A program made the translations under genes and the position numbers. A stretch of DNA of 64,000 nucleotides from NCBI GenBank assembly GCA_032718475.1, contig JAUCBJ010009017.1:18067-82066 (forward strand). The letters are read 5' to 3'. Positions 37,801 to 44,000 of the stretch are shown here, in pieces (position 1 is the stretch's first letter; every line of letters starts with the position of its first letter). This stretch comes from Nemertoderma westbladi. Lineage: Eukaryota > Xenacoelomorpha > Nemertodermatida > Nemertodermatidae. The notes below the pieces were generated by a model. That model ran no database searches. It saw only the letters and a program-made list of their open reading frames with translations, and was not told where the DNA came from.

Positions 37801-40800
37801 TGACTCAATGTCACCATTGTCAACTAAAGGGACGCGCCAGTTTCGATTGCCCTTTTTAGTCACGATTTGGAAAGCGTGGATGAAATGATCACACTACGTT
37901 ACATCAGAGCTTGGGAAGCGAACACTGATTTATATTGTGATTCACGCCATCGCTATTATCCTGGACGCGCCTACGAAGGAGTTTATGCGTTCCATCCATA
38001 TTTGTTTGCCTCCGTCGAGCAGAAATCGCGCCTATCAAGTTATGAACTATTGAAGCGCGTTGGAGAATGTATTTCAACCAAATATGTACGCAAATTCCTC
38101 AGGAGCATTAATCCGAGTGACATCAATTCGTATAACTTAATAAACTTTATCCGTCAAGATCCGGCCTATGGAGACTTATTTGTCAACTCACACCCTGAGT
38201 TACAGGAAGTATATCGACGGCCTTACGAGTACAGAGCCCGCGAACGCGAGTTGGAAAGAACCATTAAACCAAGGAAGTTTCTAACTGCCTATGGTCCACC
38301 CACGGCCCTCGTTCAGACCACTCGTAAAGGACCCGTAAGAGCGGCTGTCTTGAAACGAGCTCTCAAAGCCGTTAGACCCCTCTCCCCGGACGTTGATGTC
38401 AATCAACCCGGTACTTCGACCGGCGGATATACCGATCGCAATCCCATACCTTCTGATGCAATCATATTGCACCCTTCACCCAGGAGTTATAGCCCTCCTC
38501 GTAAAGTGGCTCGCCCCAAAGAGAAAAGGACTCTTGCTAGCTTTAAAAAACTGCGTAAACGCCGTCCGCGCAAGAAAGACTAACTGTTTAGAGTATTTTT
38601 ATATTTTAGAAACTGTGATTTTGTATATTTTATAGACTTAAATCCCATTTTCTGGGAGCGGTGTAAAAGCTTCTGTGGGATCTAACTGGCCCCTTTTGCT
38701 TCGCAATCCAGTTTCCCCCCAGGCGCTGGAATACTCTAAAAAGGTTCTCTAACTGTATATATATTCCCCTCGCCCGCAAGGTACCGTTACAGGTGTTTTA
38801 ACGGACATAAAAGTCATTCTGCTATATACGTGTTTTGGCGGACATGGTAAGGCAAAAAACCTGTAATGCACCAACTACCTTTCACAGCTTAGCCGTGATG
38901 ATTCATATTACGACATCTAACAGCTGGTTGCTGACATGGAAACAGCCATTGGATGCATGGTTCTTTGTTTGGCTTGAGCCAATCAGAGCGATTTTTCCTG
39001 TCGACGTGTAGCTTTTCGGTCGATCATAAGGAGAGTGTTGAGTCTTACTGCTTTACTTGATACTTTGTTGTTATTGCTGTCTAAGCCAGAAACACCGGCC
39101 TTTTGGGAAGAACTCTAGTAAAACTGCTTGAATTATCGAAAGTATAAACTGTTACCTCACCTAACTAATCTCAATAACTCACTAATTAACATGCTCACTT
39201 AATTTAATTGCATTAATCATATTGTTTGTACTGTTATTTTACCGTCAGTTATTAATTGTACCTATTTGTTGATGGAAATATTGCTCTTTGGATAATACGG
39301 ATAAATCACCCAAATTCCCAATTTTCTTGATACACTACAGGTTAGAGAGACCGGCTATACATAACAATTGCGATTTATATTAATGTGGTGTGTATTGAAT
39401 CCAATGTTATTTAGCAGACCCTACGTGAGTCAATTGTTGCTCTCTTTATGTGTGATCAAATATACTGACTGTCGGCAGAATAGTGTGTATGATTGTGATT
39501 GGTAACAAAGTATTTCCTAAAGAATACGCTTTATACTTCAATCATAAGCAGTATCGTTGCGTTTTAGTATAAGTCTTAGTTCTGTTTAAATAGATAAAGC
39601 GCCACGTCCTAAAGGAACTGTTAATATTTCCCGAAAGCCAATAATATCTGTCAGAGATTAATTATTAACGATCTATCGAATAATACAGTAGGTATACACT
39701 GCAACCTTACACTGCAATAATAAAATTTAAGCATCCGAATTCAGCCTCCCGGGTGTAGATCCATCGGGTGAATGATCGCGCATGGGCTGTCTTCGGCTAA
39801 TGTTTTGCGTATTAGCATAAAATATTGTCGTATGCTAAAGTGGTTTTAATTAACTAAAAGACATATAAATTTTGGCAGGTTAAACTGCTAAAGGTCTTCA
39901 AAAGCGCGAACAGGTAGTACTGGTGACTAATAATCTGACAGTATCGGTAGTACCGGTGACTAAATCTGACAGTACCGGTAGTACTGGTGACTAATAATCT
40001 GACAGTACCAGGGTAGTACCGGTGACTAATAATCTGACATAACCCCGGTACTACCGTTGACTAATAATCTGACAGTACCGGTAGTACCGGTGACTAAATC
40101 TGACAGTACCGGTAGTACCGGTGACTAAATCTGACAGTACCGGCAGTACTGGTGACTAATAATCTGACAGTACTAGGGTAGTACCGGTGACTAATAATCT
40201 GACAGTACCGGTACCCCGGTAGTACCGGTACCCCGGTAGTACCGGTGACTAATAATCTGACAGTACCGGTACCCCGGTAGTACTGGTGACTAATAATCTG
40301 ACAGTACCCCGGTAGTACCGGTGACTAAATCTGACAGTACCAGCAGTACTGGTGACTAATAATCTGTCAGTACCCCGGTAGTACCGGTGACTAAATCTGA
40401 CAGTACCGGTAGTACTGGTGACTAATAATCTGTCAGTACCCCGGTAGTACCGGTGACTAAATCTGACAGTACCGGTAGTACTGGTGACTAATAATCTGAC
40501 AGTACCCGGCTAGTACCGGTGACTAAATCTGACAGTACCGGTAGTACCGGTGACTAATAATCTGACAGTACCCGGCTAGTACCGGTGACTAAATCTGACA
40601 GTACCGGTAGTACCGGTGACTAATAATCTGAAAGTACCCGGCTAGTACCGGTGACTAAATCTGACACAGTGCCGGTATAATATTTATATATAATACGCCG
40701 GTATTATTTTTGTTTACTTTTAGTCGAGTTTGCAGCAACAGACACGGTTTGATCCGAAAGTATTGTCTGAACATGTGTCGGCAGTGTTTCAGGGAGAACG

Positions 40801-40832
40801 CTAGTCAGATCGGGTTTAAGAAGGTCGATTAA
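25793..40832 (+). CDS. RPS29: Ribosomal protein S29 (uS14), two coding exons: 25793-25854 joined to 40724-40832
   Basis: This is a zinc-binding protein of the small (40S) ribosomal subunit head. The joined exons give 171 nt: 56 residues plus TAA, exactly the usual animal S29 length. Exon 1 reads [20 protein letters not shown] plus two bases of a Cys codon. Exon 2 completes that codon and reads [19 protein letters not shown] and the end GFKKVD. The four zinc ligands are C21, C24, C39 and C42; C21 is built across the splice junction. The donor is G|GTAAGT at 25855 and the acceptor TTTACTTTTAG at 40713-40723; phases agree. The intron is 14,869 bp, very long for a ribosomal protein gene, and holds a foldback element, a satellite and a 12-kb LTR retrotransposon. 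The frame is intact, so the gene looks functional if the intron is spliced. Confidence 0.97.
26348..27595. mobile_element. Foldback (long inverted-repeat) element in the RPS29 intron
   Basis: The left arm (about 26348-26790) begins GGTGTAGGCTACTAAATAAC. The right arm (about 27160-27595) is its inverted complement and ends GTTATTTAGTACACC. Arms share many blocks, including the GGATTGCTGAAATTA region, AAATATTATCTTTAGGAAAT-type AT stretches, TGTCTTTCTGGAA and GGTAACCGGGTGCAAA. The middle is about 370 bp and has no transposase frame. Another left-arm copy is at 57666-58264. It is best described as a non-autonomous foldback or MITE-like element. A clean target duplication could not be assigned. 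Confidence 0.78.
27721..27917. repeat. ACCGGT-rich satellite, left part (split by the BEL insertion)
   Basis: About 30-bp units read GTACCGGTGACTAATAATCT then GACAGTACCGGTA, alternating with a shorter version (GACTAAATCTGACAG). The array is interrupted at GGTAG by the LTR at 27918 and resumes at 39914. Confidence 0.93.
28204..28239 (+). promoter_or_regulatory. Paired CCAAT boxes in the BEL LTR
   Basis: GCCATTGGATG (inverted) and GAGCCAATCAGAG (direct) lie about 30 bp apart. The direct box with its CAG flank is kept in all LTR copies (6795-6799, 28235-28239, 38979-38983, 63036-63040), despite divergence elsewhere. This suggests NF-Y-type promoter input for the LTR, with transcription starting downstream. 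Confidence 0.6.
28975..28980 (+). terminator. AATAAA in the 5' LTR (repeated at 39719-39724 in the 3' LTR)
   Basis: This is a canonical polyadenylation hexamer about 190 bp before the LTR end, in the place expected for R/U5 processing. In sense orientation inside RPS29 it is also a potential premature poly(A) site for the host transcript. Confidence 0.55.
29169..31346 (+). other. Leader (5' untranslated region) of the young BEL element
   Basis: The leader is 2.2 kb without a credible ORF. It holds a duplicated block of about 270 bp (29450-29700 and 29740-29960) with a strongly conserved core, and AT-rich direct repeats with ACCGGTACTCTGT-like words near 31030 and 31150. The first 0.94 kb is shared with the old copy at 7722-8726. 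Confidence 0.85.
29450..29960 (+). repeat. Duplicated conserved leader block, candidate RNA element
   Basis: Two copies each contain GTTAGTAAGTTGGGGCAGCC, a TAAGGTCAATCCCCTCTTAA segment, and TCGTACTACCGTGTTAGAAC followed by GCATACTAACTAACAGTTTC. About 110 bp are nearly identical between the two blocks and well kept in the old copy, although surrounding sequence has changed. Position in the leader suits a packaging, dimerisation or translation signal; this is inference. Confidence 0.75.
31347..35507 (+). CDS. BEL/Pao Gag-protease polyprotein with deleted pol (RNase H tail remnant)
   Basis: This is a 1386-residue intact ORF from ATG 31347. Residues about 136-166 are an acidic VESE repeat. Residues 225-330 are a charged coiled coil with repeated [12 protein letters not shown] units, and a second coiled coil covers about 488-536. 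Residues about 628-780 fit the BEL/Pao Gag domain (DUF1759 type), starting [17 protein letters not shown]. Three zinc-binding motifs follow: CALCDGPH near 912, the CCHC knuckle [14 protein letters not shown] at 945-958, and CAKCGAKHH near 965. The retropepsin-like protease active site is [12 protein letters not shown], with catalytic D1087. Near residue 1278 the sequence jumps to [17 protein letters not shown], the end of a BEL RNase H region. Reverse transcriptase is thus deleted in frame and integrase is also missing. Gag assembly and processing may be preserved; reverse transcription is not encoded. Confidence 0.92.
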   Translation: MADTRQTLSDSLLETTDCFSDQSVENPRPRSETPHTVRRATPAVVVTEPRLVEKISQFAKLVRRRWSAIGTRAQVGRDQEEAIKQQQPPSQEPSSQRPDSSSSSDTVERTPERGAKMVDTVYDGRPACGESTDATSSQVESEVEGEVESEVESKVESEVESEVESELTSAEKPRTRDAIDIYLSDYQRFLGDEELRRRLSGLSPNSEGTKLVLDSIDAEMLAANQAECDEKLRLIRVREEQIKKRRIEEQKAAAMAAAMADAEAERKAAKAVAMADAEAERKAAKAVAEAERRASEETIQLELENLQETQDSINKQFTANQMQMMSRSTPKRQGYTSSEEGETTDPEGGGNRSRLSRRRKTSHHHKLPDLPPAVRRQLASTDLSSIEPTAQSIKVQRLSTIVDEPEIIRPVVPKVTSVLETPVLPELNSKFPLHSTTLPVPGGTVQENIPVQIAEREIKNLSPVVPRQPATMLATPASAVEWVEEGRRGMNLLLGQMQETVHQLKGTVREGRAELQEVQQSIALERDKLVNIQKGIPMPPVTLCQPVRSEVLHAQGVEPTRIYAASEVETPIANPVGGDYKPVINDIPYRPDNDPRNLYTDNSILNNTMVQESFTRQMARTEARQAVKVGEIVKFNGDEMKWLPFNEYYKDSIQNSVLSNGEKLRFLIKCLEGPPKLMALKFIGHPDGLRQVWDTLNIRYGNKDNIAKYLYAKLVAPRHFLSSEIIEFSDEIQEICRQLDWLGKSHEYQSSMVIGAVVSTLPKGGVCTRWDKKVLYMNEQQRRSPTMADLMSFLDSEVKLQLIRQAREKTSENKVSEKPDSRRRIIPVCYTDDGESQASQEEDSGKDTAKSYYDNKTYKDVSKYKSRTSDRREQVTTTPPTSPKRIHGRKPEERTRVHNVNQVKVSNIKPKCALCDGPHRLSACAEFLKKSPVDRRTVLWNKRLCYNCLRSGHQRRTCYSDAKCAKCGAKHHILLHSEFERDNPSQVSEPELHVQFSDVNDTDQGSEWEGFYTDEFSDANESCYLINTTVYRALTDEKDTDEFTPTPFDKQPSWKVPTSNIGIREFPVVQVRVHGPNKSYIVNALLDSGSTGTFIDQELAEDIFAGQPKFRTKLNMSGIMQVWKSTLTADYYVGVLSTPQDKLGTQGIRSVKMVAIKNFATTQAEPYNWDEDECIQHLEIPRFQTDYPGVQILIGQNAHEALEPLEKRPAQPQPLQTYAVRTRVGWYFTGPSRRTLKERLPQQQVYQVKGEVESSDVDDPTEGTPYSSDNDDINSNVDQWRHCLGTINPADIASRGATPQELIDTPGWLGGSDFLSKEEEEWPPHLTTAESRQAKGAEKLTQPLNRPASRLCLLERDRKLSGNYGRQDTLPTTTSLIRQISRDSIT
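35508..37132 (+). other. Noncoding segment between pol remnant and 3' ORFs in the BEL element
   Basis: It is AT-rich with no credible ORF. It contains two diverged direct repeats (about 36059-36170 and 36221-36335), each ending in a small hairpin followed directly by AATAAA. A frame near 36950-37050 reads a hydrophobic stretch ([18 protein letters not shown]), but overlapping frames are equally open, so I do not call it a gene. Confidence 0.6.
36134..36319 (+). promoter_or_regulatory. Two hairpin-AATAAA cassettes
   Basis: CCAGA-CAAGT-TCTGG (36134-36148) then AATAAA (36149-36154), and CCAGA-TATGC-TCTGG (36299-36313) then AATAAA (36314-36319). The stem is identical while the loop differs in most positions, and both sit 165 bp apart in otherwise diverged repeats. 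This may be an RNA-processing or poly(A) signal for an upstream transcript; function is inferred. Confidence 0.5.
37133..37531 (+). CDS. Unknown 3' ORF 1 of the BEL element
   Basis: The ORF is 132 residues from ATG 37133, beginning [19 protein letters not shown]. It is rich in charged residues and Tyr, with no transmembrane segment or signal peptide, and no family recognised. It ends THMFRI at a TGA. The next frame (+1) is already open from 37473, 59 nt before this stop. Base composition is less AT-rich than the leader and the 1.6 kb before it, which argues for real coding sequence. It may be the N-terminal part of a single longer protein. Confidence 0.5.
   Translation: MTELIEDDLGIRERYTLPLQAFVDSLIRGEADPTITEDDGRYIEPPMSQKQLTRELDYRKFTARYTNRNGTYMDFLTTGHPTDLHDTDDVYTEREMVLFKYHTQRSRNDKPRIDHENYIRNRLGRRTHMFRI
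37473..37859 (+). CDS. Unknown 3' ORF 2 of the BEL element, Cys/His-rich
   Basis: This frame is open for 128 codons and has no ATG near its start; the first Met lies deep inside, in VTPMDTNV. It carries Cys/His pairs suggestive of zinc binding: [25 protein letters not shown] and a final FDCPF before the TAG at 37857. It overlaps ORF 1 by 59 nt in the +1 frame and the following frame by 32 nt. With no start of its own it is probably reached from ORF 1 by frameshifting or splicing, or it is the middle of a gene broken by indels. No homologous family was recognised. Confidence 0.45.
   Translation: MTKIIFVTDWEDGPICLESEEIQPPTSRSSDSDYIWEWYQGQQCLTAYDYRHANYVSRQRCRLCASRDHVTPMDTNVRCSYFHEQPTMEIYCAYYRLNNSHIFAVCPQFMTQCHHCQLKGRASFDCPF
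37885..38583 (+). CDS. Unknown 3' ORF 3 of the BEL element, basic C-terminus
   Basis: The ORF is 232 residues from ATG 37885; the frame is already open from 37828, 32 nt before the ORF 2 stop and again in the +1 direction. The N-terminal two-thirds look globular ([18 protein letters not shown], then [19 protein letters not shown]). The C-terminal third is Pro/Ser-rich and strongly basic, ending [13 protein letters not shown], which suits nucleic-acid binding or nuclear localisation. It has no Cys knuckle, protease or transmembrane segment. It stops about 80 bp before the 3' LTR. It is not recognisable as envelope, integrase or a known accessory protein. Confidence 0.5.
   Translation: MITLRYIRAWEANTDLYCDSRHRYYPGRAYEGVYAFHPYLFASVEQKSRLSSYELLKRVGECISTKYVRKFLRSINPSDINSYNLINFIRQDPAYGDLFVNSHPELQEVYRRPYEYRARERELERTIKPRKFLTAYGPPTALVQTTRKGPVRAAVLKRALKAVRPLSPDVDVNQPGTSTGGYTDRNPIPSDAIILHPSPRSYSPPRKVARPKEKRTLASFKKLRKRRPRKKD
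38654..38661 (+). promoter_or_regulatory. Putative polypurine tract of the BEL element
   Basis: GGGAGCGG lies directly before the TG of the 3' LTR, with one non-purine. This is the position where plus-strand priming occurs in LTR elements. Confidence 0.55.
38662..39913 (+). repeat. 3' LTR of the young BEL element
   Basis: It is 1252 bp, identical to the 5' LTR except for about three visible sites: TTTTACAGC versus TTTCACAGC, AAAGCACC versus AAAGCGCC, and one extra A near the end. It is followed by the target duplication GGTAG. Confidence 0.95.
39914..40675. repeat. ACCGGT-rich satellite, right part
   Basis: It has the same units as at 27721-27917, about 25 of them in alternating long (GACTAATAATCTGACAG) and short (GACTAAATCTGACAG) forms joined by GTACCGGTAGTACCGGT. 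Most junctions are ACCGGT palindromes. It ends about 48 bp before the RPS29 3' splice site. Confidence 0.93.
40724..40832 (+). CDS. RPS29: RPS29 coding exon 2
   Basis: The exon is 109 nt after the acceptor AG at 40722-40723. The frame TCGAGTTTGCAGCAAC... is read with its first T completing Cys21. The stop TAA is at 40830-40832. Confidence 0.96.
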
Positions 40833-41068
40833 TAATCTCAGGATCAAAAGAATTCCGTGTCTTCAGTTCCAGACAGTCGCTTCAGCGTTATGGGCGATTA
40901 GATTTATATTACTTGGTTGCTAAGATACTAGTTGTGGCAATACATGTGAAATAATGTTATTTTCATATTTTGTATTATATATTAAATGGTATATGTTTCG
41001 ATTTAATATATTATATAAATAAACGTTTAGTTTGTATCTTTACAACCTATGTGGCCTCCAATCTCCAA
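40833..41068 (+). other. RPS29: RPS29 3' UTR and spacer to the satellite
   Basis: AT-rich DNA containing the AATAAA at 41018-41023. The first satellite unit starts with ATTTTATTGGCTCACACAGC at about 41069, so the array begins at or just beyond the expected cleavage site. Confidence 0.6.
41018..41023 (+). terminator. RPS29: RPS29 polyadenylation signal AATAAA
   Basis: AATAAA lies 186 bp after the RPS29 stop, in AT-rich DNA, about 45 bp before the 45-bp satellite starts. It is the nearest canonical signal after the stop. Confidence 0.7.
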
Positions 41069-44000
41069 TATTTTATTGGCTCACACAGCCCCACGGTGAC
41101 ATAAACCCAAGGTTATTTTATTGGCTCACACAGCCACACGGTAACATAAACCCAAGGTTATTTTATTGGCTCACACAGCCACACGGTAACATAAACCCAA
41201 GGTTATTTTATTGGCTCACACACAGCCACACGGTGACATAAACCCAAGGTTATTTTATTGGCTCACACATAGCCACACGGTGACATAAACCCAAGGTTAT
41301 TTTATTGGCTCACACACAGCCACACGGTGACATAAACCCAAGGTTATTTTATTGGCTCACACATAGCCACACGGTGACATAAACCCAAAGTTATTTTATT
41401 GGTTCACACAGCCACACGGTAACATAAACCCAAGGTTATTTTATTGGCTCACACAGCCCCACGGTGACATAAACCCAAGGTTATTTTATTGGCTCACACA
41501 GCCACACGGTGACATAAACCCAAGGTTATTTTATTGGCTCACACAGCCACACGGTGACATAAACCCAAGGTTATTTTATTGGCTCACACAGCCCCACGGT
41601 GACATAAACCCAAGGTTATTTTATTGGCTCACACAGCCACACGGTGACTAAACACAAAGTTATTTTATTGGCTCACACAGCCACACGGTGACATAAACCC
41701 AAAGTTATTTTATTGGCTCACACAGCCACACGGTAACATAAACCCAAGGTTATTTTATTGGCTCACACAGCCCCACGGTGACATAAACCCAAGGTTATTT
41801 TATTGGCTCACACAGCCACACGGTGACATAAACCCAAGGTTATTTTATTGGCTCACACAGCCACACGGTAACATAAACCCAAGGTTATTTTATTGGCTCA
41901 CACAGCCCCACGGTGACATAAACCCAAGGTTATTTTATTGGCTCACACAGCCCCACGGTGACATAAACCCAAGGTTATTTTATTGGCTCACACAGCCACA
42001 CGGTGACATAAACCCAAGGTTATTTTATTGGCTCACACAGCCACACGGTGACATAAACCCAAGGTTATTTTATTGGCTCACACAGCCACACGGTGACATA
42101 AACCCAAGGTTATTTTATTGGCTCTCACAGCCACACGGTGACATAAACCCAAGGTTATTTTATTGGCTCACACAGCCACACGGTGACATAAACCCAAGGT
42201 TATTTTATTGGCTCACACAGCCACACGGTGACATAAACCCAAGGTTATTTTATTGGCTCACACAGCCCCACGGTGACATAAACCCAAGGTTATTTTATTG
42301 GCTCACACATAGCCACACGGTGACATAAACCCAAGGTTATTTTATTGGCTCACACAGCCCCACGGTGACATAAACCCAAGGTTATTTTATTGGCTCACAC
42401 AGCCACACGGTAACATAAACCCAAGGTTATTTTATTGGCTCACACAGCCCCACGGTGACATAAACCCAAGGTTATTTTATTGGCTCACACAGCCACACGG
42501 TGACATAAACCCAAAGTTATTTTATTGGTTCACACAGCCACACGGTGACATAAACCCAAGGTTATTTTATTGGCTCACACAGCCACACGGTGACATAAAC
42601 CCAAGGTTATTTTATTGGCTCACACAGCCACACGGTGACATAAACCCAAGGTTATTTTATTGGCTAACACAGCCACACGGTGACATAAACCCAAGGTTAT
42701 TTTATTGGCTCACACAGCCACACGGTGACATAAACCCAAGGTTATTTTATTGGCTCACACAGCCACACGGTAACATAAACCCAAGGTTATTTTATTGGCT
42801 CACACAGCCCCACGGTGACATAAACCCAAGGTTATTTTATTGGCTCACACAGCCCCACGGTGACATAAACCCAAGGTTATTTTATTGGCTCACACAGCCA
42901 CACGGTGACATAAACCCAAGGTTATTTTATTGGCTCACACAGCCACACGGTGACATAAACCCAAGGTTATTTTATTGGCTCACACAGCCACACGGTGACA
43001 TAAACCCAAGGTTATTTTATTGGCTCTCACAGCCACACGGTGACATAAACCCAAGGTTATTTTATTGGCTCACACAGCCACACGGTGACATAAACCCAAG
43101 GTTATTTTATTGGCTCACACAGCCACACGGTGACATAAACCCAAGGTTATTTTATTGGCTCACACAGCCCCACGGTGACATAAACTCAAGGTTATTTTAT
43201 TGGCTCACACATAGCCACACGGTGACATAAACCCAAGGTTATTTTATTGGCTCACACAGCCCCACGGTGACATAAACCCAAGGTTATTTTATTGGCTCAC
43301 ACAGCCACACGGTAACATAAACCCAAGGTTATTTTATTGGCTCACACAGCCCACGGTGACATAAACCCAAGGTTATTTTATTGGCTCACACAGCCACACG
43401 GTGACATAAACCCAAAGTTATTTTATTGGTTCACACAGCCACACGGTGACATAAACCCAAGGTTATTTTATTGGCTCACACAGCCACACGGTGACATAAA
43501 CCCAAGGTTATTTTATTGGCTCACACAGCCACACGGTGACATAAACCCAAGGTTATTTTATTGGCTAACACAGCCACACGGTGACATAAACCCAAGGTTA
43601 TTTTATTGGCTCACACAGCCACACGGTGACATAAACCCAAGGTTATTTTATTGGCTCACACAGCCACACGGTGACATAAACCCAAGGTTATTTTATTGGC
43701 TCACACAGCCACACGGTGACATAAACCCAATGTTATTTTATTGGCTCACACAGCCACACGGTGACATAAACCCAAGGTTATTTTATTGGCTCACACAGCC
43801 ACACGGTGACATAAACCCAAGGTTATTTTATTGGCTCACAGTAGCCACACGGTGACATAAACCCAAGGTTATTTTATTGGCTCACACAGCCACACGGTGA
43901 CATAAACCCAAGGTTATTTTATTGGCTCACACAGCCCCACGGTGACATAAACCCAAGGTTATTTTATTGGCTCACACATAGCCACACGGTGACATAAACC

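Larger units (their letters stand above)
27918..39913 (+). mobile_element. Young BEL/Pao LTR retrotransposon, RT- and integrase-deleted, carrying extra ORFs
   Basis: The full-length element is 11,996 bp and is flanked by the 5-bp target duplication GGTAG (27913-27917 and 39914-39918). LTRs are 27918-29168 and 38662-39913, with TG...CA ends. By eye they differ by two substitutions and one A in a homopolymer, so insertion was recent. The order is: LTR, 2.2-kb leader, Gag-protease ORF (31347-35507) ending in an RNase H tail remnant, 1.6-kb noncoding segment, three overlapping unknown frames (37133-38583), an 8-bp purine tract, LTR. Reverse transcriptase, most of RNase H and integrase are missing, so movement must have used enzymes in trans. 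It lies in sense within the RPS29 intron. A primer-binding site complementary to a tRNA 3' end was not recognised just after the LTR. Confidence 0.94.
25855..40723 (+). other. RPS29: RPS29 coding intron, 14,869 bp, packed with mobile and tandem DNA
   Basis: The contents in order are: ACCGGT/AGGCCTA-rich DNA to 26347, foldback element 26348-27595, satellite 27721-27917, BEL/Pao element 27918-39913, satellite again 39914-40675, and the 3' splice region 40676-40723. A pyrimidine-rich stretch, TATTTTTGTTTACTTTTAG, ends the intron. The satellite stops only about 48 bp before the exon. Confidence 0.93.
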
